Assembly (NCBI GenBank): GCA_029204225.1
Contig: CM055106.1
Span: 21,211,285-21,275,284 of the forward strand
From: Diphasiastrum complanatum
Lineage: Eukaryota; Streptophyta; Lycopodiopsida; Lycopodiales; Lycopodiaceae
Length of the DNA stretch: 64,000 nucleotides
Reading direction: 5' to 3'
Below are positions 37,220 to 50,390 of this stretch, in pieces; positions within the stretch are counted from its first letter, which is position 1; the number at the start of each line of letters is the position of its first letter. Position numbers and translations under genes: made by a program. A model generated the notes under the pieces. The model had not been told where the DNA came from and made no database searches. It saw only the letters and a program-made list of their open reading frames with translations.

Positions 37220-40200
37220 TCATGTGGAGAAATTGAAAGAATTTTGGTTTTGGGATTCCTGCCAGTCCTCAGAACTACCACTTGTTTGTAGCTGACCGGG
37301 AATGCTATTCATCCACTGCAATCCTTCCTGATTCATTTTCAGAACCTCCGAGGGTGAGAGGATTTTGATGAAGCGTACAAGGTTGACAAACTCTCTGCAA
37401 AAGGAATGGATAATGTTGTAGCTGTAAAGGTGACAGTTCTTTGAAGAGAATTGAAAAACATCATCTTCCAGAAATAAAGCTCGCAAGTAAAATCAGAACT
37501 TGTACTTTGACTGATTTCAGTTTGTCAGATTACAGTCAACATGCATTTCATACAACTATCAACTATCGACTACAAAACCAGATGAAAGAATTTCAGAGAT
37601 TTTTGAGCTTCTAGGATACATATTTTGTTAACATCTGACATTGACATGAAACAGGAGTAGTTATGCAACCGTTTTTAGGAAGAATGTGCACAGTGGAAAA
37701 ACAGACATGTGTCAGCTCATGTGAGCATAAGCCACAGTATAAAACTGAGACATGCAGTATGTTTTGCATAACTCAAAAGGAATATTCTGAGATCAGAGGC
37801 CAGTTTTGACTGAATTCTAAGTAAACGTGTCAGCTGAATGCCCTCTCTCAATTCTTGATGTCTGTCAGAGACATTTCTTGATCATCGTCAAGAAAAAACA
37901 CTGACATATTCTTCTCACAGTGAAAGGGAGATTATCTCGAAGCAAATGGTGATGATAGAACTGGGAAATAGACACCTATTTTGCATTATGTTCACTATCT
38001 TTCGAAGCTCTTTTGTTTTGTTTGTTCGTATTTTTTTGATATTTCTTTTCGGTAAAAGATTTCTTCCACGATATTGCATGTCATAACTGCTTGTAACACT
38101 TCTCTGATGTCAAGATGAGTTCTGAAATCACATTAATAGAAAGATTTGACGGAGATACTTTAGGTCTTGGAAAGTCAAAATGAAGATGTTGCTGGTTAAA
38201 AAAGACCTACGGGAGGTCATTTCTGGCACAGAGACCAAACCGCAGGATGGACTGATGGAGATCAAAGCTTTTGAAGGAAAGATTCAAAAGCACTAGCTGC
38301 CATCATTCCAATTCTGAAAGACACGCAGCTTGCTCATGTCAGCAAACTTATGACTGCAAAGAAGGCTCGGGAAGTTCTCACAGCAGTCTATGAGATAAAA
38401 TCTGGCACATCAACCCTATCTAAGTCAAAAATTCGTTACAGTCAAGATGTCTGAAAGAAAGTGTGTTGTAGGACATATCAACAAGCTGTAATGGCTGATC
38501 AATTAGTTTCCTTAAACTCACCCATTTCTGACATAGAATTTATGCTAAGCCTTTGGAGTAGCTTACCAGCCTCCCACAAAATACTGAGCATCTCTTTAGG
38601 AGGTTCTTTCTGGGTGGAAGCCAATAAAAATGTAACACCTGAAGAAAGATGATCCTGGTTTAAATAGTCATCAATAGTGATGTCCTCTTTGATGAAGAGA
38701 ATTTTGGGGGAACGTGAGAACAAGAACAACTGCATGGCTTGTATAAGCCAATTCAAACTGATAAGATACAACCAATTCACACAGAAACTACTGTGCAAAA
38801 AGAACCTGACATAATTCAACGAAGAAGGTCAGAACGCGTCAGAAGTCTACCATCAAAAATGCCCTAGTAAACTAGTAAATTTAGAAGAAGCTTTGGCAAG
38901 TCCAGAATCAGAATTCTGGCAAAAGGCTATCCAAGAAGAACTTGAGGCACTTGCTAAGAACAACACGTGGACCGTGGTAAAAAGGCCCAATGAAAGATCA
39001 ATAGTACAAAACAAGTGGGTTTACAAAATAAAATACAAAGTAGATGGAAAATCTGTTGACTGATTCAAGGTTAGATTAGTGGAAAAAGGATTCATGCAAC
39101 AAGCAAGGATAGACTACAATGAAATTTTTTCACCGGTGGCAAGGTTAACTTCCATTTGAACAATCTTATACAAAGCAGCGGCTGAGATGAAGCGATTTAC
39201 ATGGAGCAGCCACATGGATTACTTGGGTATCTTCAAGGAACTAGCAGTAGAAGATTACATGCAAACTTCAAGAAGAGAATTAAAACAATCTTCTTGGGTA
39301 CACGGATTTTAATTGGGGAGGAGCCAAAAGTGATCGGAAAGCAGTTTCAGAATACATCCTCATGCGCAATTAGGACTGCATCAGCTAGAGTAGTAAAAAG
39401 CAGAGCTCAATTGCATTATCCAGCACTGAGGCTGAATACATCGCAGTCATGCATGCAATGAAGGAAGCAATTTCCTCGAGGAAACTAATGGATGAACTGA
39501 GATTTGAGCAGAGGCAATTAGCAATCATCTTTTTTGATAACAACAGTGGTATCGCACTTGCAAAGAATCCTGTACATCATGCCAGAACAAAGCATATTGA
39601 TGTACAAAATCATTTTGTAAGAGAGAAACTAGCAAATAAAGAAATGAAATTAGTATTTTGTTCACCAAAGGATCACTTAGCAGATACTTGTACTAAACAT
39701 CTTAGCAAAGGAAAAGATTTGCCGTTATCTGAAAAATGACAGCTTGCTTTATCTCCCAACTCAATGAAGGGGAAGTGTTAACATCTGATGTTGACATGAA
39801 ACAGGAGTAGTTATGGAACCATTTTTAGGAAGAACATGCGTAGTCGTAAAAAAAACACATGTCAGCTCATGGGAGGATATATCTTGGTCATGTCATATCC
39901 TGGCATGGAGTTAAGATTGATTGGGAAAAGATAAAGATGGGTATTGAATGCCCAGCACCAAATTTTTTCTGGGATTCACTATTTTCTTCCGCAAATTTAT
40001 TCTTGATTATTTGAAGATAGTTGCACCTCTCAACAGTTTGTTGAAAGTAGTCTCCACACTGCTGCTACTTTGGCTTTCCCCTCTAAACCTCATAAACACA
40101 ACCAGTCCATCCACGATCATCCCGACCTTTCCATCCACCATGGTATGACACGGAATGCCGATCCCTTCACCACTCTGTCACTCATGCTCGTTTCCACGCT

Positions 40201-43200
40201 TGCCATCTCCTCCACTCTTCACGGCAATATTACAACCGCACACTCTATCGCAAAAAACGTGCCTATGATGACTCTGAAGGAAACCGTCTTGTGAACCTCC
40301 TCAGCTCGTCCTCTGGTGTCTTTTGCGCGAGTTTATCCCTCGTGCCCCACCCCCTCTTCTAGACGATTTACATGAGCTCAGGCACTTTCCGATACAGAGC
40401 AGAGATATATGCGACTTGCACTCATGTAACACACGGTCTTCATTTTTTAAGGAAAAAATGCTTAAGTAGGAGTGTCATGTACTATATGTGACTAGCCCAT
40501 CAATTTAATAATTGCAACGCTAAATATAGGCATGGAGCTAAATTAGAATAGAATTAGTCAATATGACATTTAATGAAGTGGCTTGAACAACCGCGCTATA
40601 TTTGTGAATAGTAGGATTTGTGATAATGCTTGTAAGGCCTCAATTAGTCACATAAGGCCCCAAACTCATATTAGAGAATATCAACCTTTCGCGGAGATAC
40701 ATGTAGTGGCTAAGAAAGTAAAAAAGCTTACTCCCATGGGTCATCACCAACAAGAAGAACATCGTTTTCATTGTCAACAAACACTAACTGCCATCCTAAT
40801 CTTTGAGGATCCTCAAGAAGCCCTTCAAGTTTGAACATCACAGCAAGCTCGTTCCGCAATTCGTCATAGCATTTGAATCTGTTTAAATCCACTGACCTCC
40901 CAACAGATCTGGATTTGTAGACCTGAACCACATCTCGCACTCTTGTTAGACAGGATTATCAACCAAACAAAAATTCAATTGTAGAAAGGTAAGCAATCCA
41001 ATATGCATTCTTGAGCAAGCAATACAGCATACTGCATGAACAATAAGTTGCAGATTAGCTTGATTTTTATATACGATATCAATTGCACTACCAGCCTTAG
41101 CCCAAGGAAAGGCTTTAGGATTTAGAAGGTAGCATTGGTGATGCTATGAATCAAGGAACTAACCCCATATAAGATAGAATGAAATTTAGTCACTAACCTT
41201 AGTGTACGTTCTGACAGATGATGGGCACAATCTCGGATGGTTCAAAGGCGTCACCAAGCCACATCCATGTGAATCTTTAGTTAAAAGTACGCTGGGTATT
41301 TCAACTTCTGATGATGAGCAAAGTGAACTTGCATTGTCTTTTACTCCAAGGAACCCATTGTGCAAGTCCTTATCTTTTGAAATCGTTTTTGATATGAAAA
41401 AACTAGGTGTTGCAGGGTCATTCAAACTGTCAATACTGACTCCAAAACGAAAGTGATCATGATTGCAATGCAATGGATCCAGAGCTTGAAAAGTGTTCGT
41501 ACATGGAAATTGTTGTAAAGAGCGAGTAGTAACTAGCGCCTCACATGATGCATGGGCATCAGGGAGAACAGACAGACTGCCAGATATTGAAGAAGTGATT
41601 CCAGATATCCTAGAATTTTGGGCATCTGACAGGTTTGTGTCCTTAACGAAGCTAACCCAGCAATTTAGAGCTTCCCATGATTCTTGAGGAACGAGGCTCG
41701 GCATGCTTGCTTCTTTATCTGACCTCAAAAATGCTGAATTGTGGTTATTTTCATCTAGCACAAAATTTGATGGATTTAATCTTGCTAAATGATCTGGAAG
41801 GGGATACAAGTTTGATAAGGAAAAGGAGGATGTGGTTCGGTTCGATTCTGACAATATTGACTCAAAAGAAGTAGGTAAGTGAGCTGCTGATTGTGCTGCA
41901 CCCAAAGTTGGTTGCAATTTAGTTTCCAAGTTGCTTTGGACTATCATATGCTGCTGCTGTTGCTGTCTTTTGTTCAAGTGATGCTGAGGAATTTGAATGG
42001 GCAAGCCTAACTGTGGGTGTATTAAACGCTGCCCTGCAAACATTTTCTCCGACGACACCGTTGGTAGGCTGCAACTTGTAAAACTAGACTGCTTAGACGA
42101 ATCACTTCTTTGAAATTTCCTTGGAGCAGCTGCTTCCAGGATATGATCATTATCTAGTTGAACTGTTAATGATTCTGAGTTGGATCCTTGCTGAAATTGC
42201 ATCCACTGTTCTGATCCCACAATACTTGAATGGGCATTCTGTCCATTTATCAAATGTTCATCTCCACAAGCGAACGGAGACGTTTTCTTGATCATAGATT
42301 CCACTTCCTCTTCATCCCCTATAGCCTGACCTGGTAGCATGGTTGTTGCTACTCTCAAATAAGTTTTAAAGCTTTGGGTTTAAAAGTTTTCCATCTGGCT
42401 TGGTAACAGAAAATATTCTAGAGTGCATACTTTATTTGTGACAAAAGAAAAGAAAGGGTTAACTGGAATTATTGATTGTGAGAGCAAAAAGAGAGAGAAA
42501 AGGTTCATGTCTATAAACAACAGATAGAATAACAACGATACGTGACCGCCAAAACAACCAGTGTCTGACAGAATGATGTTAACTCAAGAGAAGCGCCTCC
42601 CACAAATGCAAAAGTAAATAATAGATGAGTTCACAAATGTATCAGTTGAGAAACAAAAACGCTTTATGTATGAATTCTAATGGAAGCTGCACTCTTAGAA
42701 TAAATAGACTTTTGGAATGAGTCTCACTAGAAAACTTTTACTCAAGCAGTCCGAGCTGAAAACTACATGGCAACTAGCTTGTAGATTAGCCTTCTATAAC
42801 TGCCATGTTTTAGTAATCTGATGGATGAATCTAGTCCAGTTAAACTATAGCCTGCATTATGAAAATGAAAACCTATATTTTCAAGTATAAAAAAAACTGG
42901 TGGATGTACCGCTGCCAGCTTGAACGGGGGCTTGAACTAACTTTGGACGTTTTGAACTGAACGATAATAATGGATGACATATAAGAAGTGGTGCTGAAAT
43001 TGGTCCAATCTCCCACATAGACAACCTTAGTTGCCTTTGGCGAGCAGGTGATTCATCCCATATCACCTGCACAAAACAAATACTTAAAAAAACATCAAAA
43101 TTGCTCAGTGGATATTGACAAGAAAAATTCAAAAGTTAATCCAGCTAGTAACAGCATTGTCTATCTCTCCCCAAGGTATGACTAGCTCAAATTTTTAGTG

Positions 43201-45647
43201 TTTTGCAATAATCCAAGGTATGTCTATCTCTCCCCAAGGTATGAATGACTAGCTCAAATTTTTAGTGTTTTGCAATAACCCAAATCTTTGTCAGTCATAC
43301 AAGTGCAGTGGATCCAAGCTCCTAGAAAACTATGGATAAGGGGCAACTGGTTTCATGTTTGATTGAACCTGCATATCAAAGGTATGACAAGTGACAGCCG
43401 CATGGAATGTTTTTTAGCAGAAGAATTACTAAACAGCTTATCCAAAAACGTTTAGGAAGAATGTTGCTATGCCAGTGCATTCAAAGGTGACTGAATGTTG
43501 GAATAATGAGATGATTGCATCTGGACTCTTGTACTTGCTATGTCTGTCCTTTTATAGATATATGTAAGGTCCATTGAATAGAAATCTGTAGAAGTCACTA
43601 GTAGACTTTTGTTCCTTTCATCGTTAGAAGGGTGAGTCCAGCCTTCACCTAGGATAATGGGGTCGTTGATGGCCTCTATCAGATAACCATCATTCGTATG
43701 CAGAATGGATTCAGCAGGAGGGGTCAGGTAGGGTTTGATGAGTTTAGGTCATGAATGGCACAAGATGGGACAACTTGTTGATGCTGGAAGAGAACATACC
43801 CTATCATTTTTTTCTGTTTGGAAATGATCTATTTTTTGCTTCTTTTCAATCCATATTCCTTAAGAAGTTTTGGTTGGGGAATCCCTCTGTTTTGGTTATA
43901 AGCAACACTATCCCCAGTCCAACTTGCTCTCATGGGTCATGCTACAAACACTATCCATGAGTGTTCAGTTTATCCTTTCAGCTGGTCCATTCTGAAATGA
44001 ATTGAAACAATTATAGGGAGCCAATGCCTTTGAATCCCATGGTCCTTTTAGTAGTCTTTGAAAGTGGTTGAAGTGAACTTTCCTCCATTATCGCTTCTCA
44101 GAACTTTTGACTTGCAGCCTGTCTGAAACTTTCGCGCATTTTCGGAATACCTATTTTCCATCCTTATTCTTGGCACTTTATGGCTTCTGAACCATTTGAG
44201 TATCCTTCTTTCCTTTTTGTCCAACTTTTTAATTTTGCAACTAGAGCAGTTGTACCCTTGCATTTTTTTGAAGAGGGATTGTCACAACCCCCTCTCACTG
44301 TATATCCTTGTTATTTCCAGTGAATAATCCATATGGTTGCTTCTTTTCAATCCATATTCCTTAAGAAGTTTTGGTTGGGGAATCCCTCTGTTTTGGTTAT
44401 AAGCAACACTATCCCCAGTCCAACTTGCTCTCATGGGTCATGCTACAAACACTATCCATGAGTGTTCAGTTTATCCTTTCAGCTGGTCCATTCTGAAATG
44501 AATTGAAACAATTATAGGGAGCCAATGCCTTTGAATCCCATGGTCCTTTTAGTAGTCTTTGAAAGTGGTTGAAGTGAACTTTCCTCCATTATCGCTTCTC
44601 AGAACTTTTGACTTGCAGCCTGTCTGAAACTTTCGCGCATTTTCGGAATACCTATTTTCCATCCTTATTCTTGGCACTTTATGGCTTCTGAACCATTTGA
44701 GTATCCTTCTTTCCTTTTTGTCCAACTTTTTAATTTTGCAACTAGAGCAGTTGTACCCTTGCATTTTTTTGAAGAGGGATTGTCACAACCCCCTCTCACT
44801 GTATATCCTTGTTATTTCCAGTGAATAATCCATATGGTCAGAAGACACGGGTAGGCTATTCAGAAAATAAGTAGGTTAAAGCACTCAACTTATTTGCGAT
44901 GTGCAGCTTTAAGTTGATCCTATCATGTCTTGTGTTCCAACAGATTTTTGTCTTCTTGCATTCTTACATTGAGAAGATTCTCGAGCAATGCAAGTTGCTT
45001 AGATATTGATTTCCTCTCATAAAGTTTTGCAAGTTTCTTTCAGGCTTCTGAGGCTGTCTTGTATAATCATTGAGCTCCTAGTTGGGGAATTGCTAATTGC
45101 TCATCATTCTGCAATCTTATGTTCATCTGGGATGCCATATCTGTGATAGCTATCATAAGTAGTGATGTTGCAGATACAACTATAGGCCGCATTCAAGAAT
45201 CTGCTGGAAAATAGCATGTGGCAATATGGCAGCAGTTAAGTAGCGATGCACCGACCACCCTTAATTTGATTCAGTAAAACTGTTAGAAATAAATGACTAT
45301 GCTAAAGTTAATCCATAGGTTACTTTGACCCAAAAGGTCGAGATTTGTGTAACCATGGGTATTTAATTATTTAGGCCATCTTAAGTTTGTCTGAGGTTCA
45401 GTTGGGGCCAATTTTGGTCATGTACTGACTCGTGGGTCCTTAGGGGTCTAATTTTGTTTAGGGGCCCTATCTTGACTTTTGGGGGTGCCCTACATTTAGT
45501 AAGTGGTTAACCTTAGGGTTTGGTGGCATTTGGCCATATCCAGGTAAAGTACTTAGATGCTCATTGTGTATTCCATTTTTACAGTTTGGCTAAGCATTGC
45601 TCTCCATTGCTTCTTGTTGTTGTTTTCTCTCTCTCTCTCTCTCCCCC

Positions 45648-45682
<35 letters not shown>

Positions 45683-48600
45683 AGAGTTGGGCGCCCAGCC
45701 TCTTCTCTCTTGTTTTCTGTGGAGATTGATTGATAACTAGATCTTGGTGACTTGAATCTTGCTTTCCTACATGGTATCAGAGCTACCGGATCAGCAACAA
45801 GCTTGTTTGTTGGCGCCCTACCAGAAGAGGAGGTTCTCTGCTTTTTGTTATGAAATTTCAGCATCTTGTTGATCTTTTCAAGTGGAGTTTGGATTAGCTT
45901 TTTTGTCTCTTTTCAGGTTGAAGGATGGCGGCCATCAGAGATCTTGGAGGAGCAATTTTTGGCACCCAAAAATCAGAATCTCAAATCTGATTTTTATGCA
46001 ACCAATTTTTAGCAAGTTTTGTTTGGAGGAGGGCGCCCAAAAATCTGCTACTGATTTTTGGTTGTGGTGTCTCTTTATCTTGTTGTTTTTGTTTTCAGGT
46101 TTGCATTTGTGTAGGAGGGCGCCCAAAATTCAGCAAACCCTATTCAGGGTTAAGTCAACTTGTGGCTGGAAATTTGCAGATTCTCAGCAAGTAGTAGGGC
46201 GCTTTCAACAACCCTATTGGAGTGTGTGTTGATCACACTATTTGGCTTCCTAATTGGGTTTTGATGTAGGCTTCAATCGAAGCTAACCTAATTTTCAAGA
46301 AGCTGGTTTTTTTGTGCAGAAAGACAGCCATCTATCCATTATCTTTTGGGCACTTTGGTTGCAGATTGAAAGACATCTTGTGCTCCTACTTTCAGCTCTT
46401 TGTTTGTTGCAAATTTTTGAGTAGATTTGGTTGTGGAAAGGCTCTCTTTCCTATCTACTACAAGCTGAAATTTTGTTGGAGGTAATGGCTAAAGAATCGG
46501 AAGCTATCGGTTCTTTGTTTAGTGAAGATCGGTTGGATGGCACAAACTACTCCTTGTGGAGTTACATGATGAAGAATCTTCTCATAGCGAAAGGGCTGTG
46601 GGATTTGGTCAATGGTGATGAGGAAAGGCCTCCGTCTTTGGCACCTCCTACACCTCGTGGGTCATCATCATCAACATCATCTTCTCCATCTTCGGAAGAA
46701 CAAAAGAAGTGGGACAGAAGGGATGCACAGGCACATTCTATGGTTGCTCTTGCTGTGAAAAGATCTATCTTACCTCATATTAGGTCTTGTAAGACATCTA
46801 AAAGTGCGTGGGATACACTTTATACTATGTATAGAGTCAAAAATCCAGCAAGAGTGGTGTATCTTAGAAATCAGCTTTCTTTGTTGAAGATGCAAGAAGG
46901 GGATCAAGTGACCAATCACTTGACGAAGATCAAGGATCTTCGTGAGGAGCTTCTCAATATTGATGAGATAATTGAGGATGCTCAATTTGTTTCCATTACT
47001 CTCAACTCATTACCTTCATCTTATCTTCCATTTGTTTCATCTTTGAGTATCTCTCTTAGGGGACAGCAACTCTCCTTTGATGAACTTGTTGGGCTGCTTC
47101 TTCAAGAGGAGCAAACGAGGCAAATGAGGCACACTCAACAAGATCAAGCTCTCTTCACGAAAGGCAAGGGCAAAGGCAAGTCAAAAGGAAAGGGGAAGCC
47201 TCCTTCCAAGGATGAGCAAAAGCCCGTTGAAGGTCAAAATGTCAACACTCAAAAGAAGAAAGGGAAGTGCCATTATTGCAAAAGGTATGGGCACTTCATC
47301 AAGGATTATAAGAAGAAGCTTGTGAAAAAGAAGAGTAAAGGAATTGATTCTAGTGCTTCACTTGCTACTTTGGAGCAAGAGCTTGAAGCTAGTGGTGAAC
47401 CAAGACTATGCTTTTGTGTCTAATATTGCTTCTACTAGTACTACTACATCTATGAGGAATTCAAATTCTGTTTTGCAAGTTGCTGATTTTCAGCCCATTG
47501 AATGGGTGATTGATAGTGGTGCTACTCGTCATATGACTTCTCGCAAAGAAGCATTCACTAAATTAGTGAAAGTGCAAAATGGAAGTAAGGTACAATGTGC
47601 GGATGATGCATCTTATTCTATTCATGGAATTGGAATTGTAGCCATCATTTTGCCTAATGGTGAAGAAAAGTACATTAAGAATGTGCTTTATGTTCCGGGA
47701 ATCAAGAAGAATCTTCTTTCGGTTTCAACTATGTTGAAGCAAGGACTAGTTGTATGTTGGAAAATCAGTTTGGGCATTCTTTGAAGACCCTACGCACCGA
47801 TCGAGGAGAGGAATACATTAAGAATACGTTTGGTGCATTTTTTCGAGAAAAGGGAATTCTACATCAAATGACAACTCCCTATACGCCTCAACAAAATGGT
47901 GTTGTCGAGCGAAAGAATCGCACACTTATGGAGATGGCCTGTTAAAGTATTCTCCTTATGAAGTTTGGTATGGAAAGAAGCCTACAATCTCTCACTTTCG
48001 CATTTTTGGTTGTACGGCTTATGCTTTTGTTCTGGATAAACTTCGTACAAAGCTTGAAGATAAAGGAGTTAAATGCATTTTTGTTGGCTATAGTAGTGAA
48101 AGCAAAGGCTATAGGCTGTTCAATTTGAGCACTAACAAAATTATTGTTAGTCGTGATGTGCATTTTGATGAAAAGAATTCATTGGATGTGGCCCCAACTC
48201 ATATCTTGAAGGGGGACAGCCCACATAGTGTGAATGTTGAAGTTTTTCCAGATTTGGTACCATCTTCTATTGCTGGAGATAAGGGGCAGCAATCAACCAG
48301 TTTCGACCTGCCCAACACCTCATCAAGTTTAGAGCCTAATGTTCATCAAGAACCGCCCGTTGTTGCTCAAAATCAGCCTGCAGGAACTGTTGGACAGCAA
48401 GGACCAGTTTTGGAAGATCTTGGACAGCCAAGTGCGGTGTCGGAGGATCTTGGATAGCAAATTGTAAGAAGAGACATGGCTGTTGGACAACCCAAAACAG
48501 TCCCACGGTGGCTGTTGTCGACTTTGCGGAACAACAAAGTAAGTTCATTTTATGATGGAAAGACACGTGCCTCTACAAAATCAGTGGACTATGCTGATTT

Positions 48601-50342
48601 TTCAGATTTTGCTCTTACATCTCATGGAGATGTTGCAGAAGAACATGTTTTCTATGAGCAGGCCAAGGGAGTAAAATGTTGGGAGGATGCGATGCAAGAT
48701 GAGTATGACTCACTTATGAAGAACCAGATTTGGGTTCTTGTTGATCTTCCTCATGGGAAGAAGACAATTGGTTCTAAATGGGTATACAAAATCAAGTATA
48801 AGGCAGATGGTACCATTGAAAGGTACAAGGCAAGGCTCGTTGCCAAAGGCTATGCTCGGCAAAAGGGGATTGATTATGAGGAGACTTTTTCTCCTACTGC
48901 TCGGATGACTACCATGAGGGTAATAACCTCTTTGGCTACCCACTTTGGTTGGCGTTTGCGACAACTTGACATAAAGACAACATTCCTCAATGGTGATCTC
49001 AATGAGGAAGTGTACCTTCAACAACCTGCTGGTTTTTTGGTTGAAGGCCAAGAAGATAAAGTTTGTCTTCTCAAGAAGGCACTTTATGGACTGAAGCAAG
49101 CTCCGAGGATGTGGTATCATGCCTACTTTTGTGATCGAGGATTTACTGATAGTCCTAGCAAATCTACTCTTTATGTCAAGCATACTTCAGATTATATCAT
49201 CATTATTTTGCTTTATGTTGATGATACTATTATTACGGGAAGTAATGAGCAGCATATTGATGCCGTAATACTTGATCTTGGTATGGTTTTTGAAACCTCA
49301 AATTTAGGCCTATTGCACTTTTATCTTGGTCTAAAATTTGTACAAGAAGGGGCTGGAATTTTCATCCCTCAAGAATGCTACATTATTGGGCACATTTTGA
49401 AGCGGTTCAAGATGGAAGATTGCAAGCCGATTGCTACACCTATGGAGACAGGTCTGAAATTTTGTAATCAAGGTGATGGTGAATCATTTGACACTACTTT
49501 ATATTGTCAAGCTATTGGCTGTCTCATTTACCTATGTAATTCAAGACCGGACATTTCTTATAGTGTCTCACTCATGAGTTGGAAATTCTGCAATTTCGTG
49601 GTCAAGTAAAAAGCAGCCCACTGTTGCTACTTCTTCTAGTGAGGTAGAATATAGAGCGATATTTTCAGCCACAACGGAGTGTTTATGGCTGAGAAGACTA
49701 CTTGTTGACATGAAGTTTGACGAGCCCTCAGCCACTCTTATCTTGAGTGATAGTCAAATTGTTATTGCCATTGCACGGAATCCTGTTTTTCATGCGAGGA
49801 CAGAGCACATCGAGATCCATTATCACTTTGTTCGGGAGAGACTTCATGATGGCGACATTTTACTTGAATATTGTCCTACGGAGGATAATATTGTGGACCT
49901 CTTCACTAAAGCGTTGCCTAGAGTCAGATTTGAAGCTTTATGCAAAGCTTTAAATTTGATACCACGTGTTGGTTTTGTTACATAGTGAAGATTTCAGTTT
50001 TTGCATTGTCATTTAAGGAGGGTGTTAGAAATAAATGACTATACCAAAGTTAATCCATAGGTTACTTTGACCCAAAAGGTCGAGATTTGTGTAACCATGG
50101 GTATTTAGTTATTTAGGTCATCTTAAGTTTGTCTTTGGTCATGTACTGACTCGTGGGTCCTTAGGGGTCTAATTTTGTATAGGGGCCTTATCTTGACTTT
50201 TGGAGGTGCCCTACATTTAGTAAGTGGTTAACCTTAGGGTTTGGTGGCATTTGGCCACATCCAGGTAGAGTACTTAGATGCTCATTGTGTATTCCATTTT
50301 TACAGTTTGGCTAAGCATTGCTCTCCATTGCTCTTGTTGCTG

Positions 50343-50390
<48 letters not shown>

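Larger units (their letters stand above)
37626..39880 (+). mobile_element. Copia element C in the last ARF intron
   Basis: The 5' LTR starts at 37626 (TGTTAACATCTGACATTGAC) and the 3' LTR at 39776 (TGTTAACATCTGATGTTGAC), preceded by polypurine tract AATGAAGGGGAAG. The LTRs share about 100 bp; the 3' copy breaks off near 39875. The interior is reduced to pieces of gag, integrase/RT and RNase H. It is antisense to the ARF gene. Confidence 0.8.
37220..40922 (-). other. ARF PB1 exons with intervening Copia intron
   Basis: Exon 40922-40732 reads [62 protein letters not shown]. Exon 37394-37220 reads [20 protein letters not shown] and ends QNSFNFST. Both the basic Lys face and the acidic OPCA motif (D-N-E-N-D...DDPWEE) are present, so head-to-tail pairing with Aux/IAA or ARF proteins should be possible. 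The 3.3-kb intron holds Copia element C and a Gypsy scrap. Confidence 0.85.

Noticed and set aside
45520-45864. Frames across the Copia D LTR CT tract (Ser/Leu- or Arg/Glu-rich)
   Set aside because: Produced by the CT/poly-C repeat in the LTR; the same happens at all CT tracts in the window.
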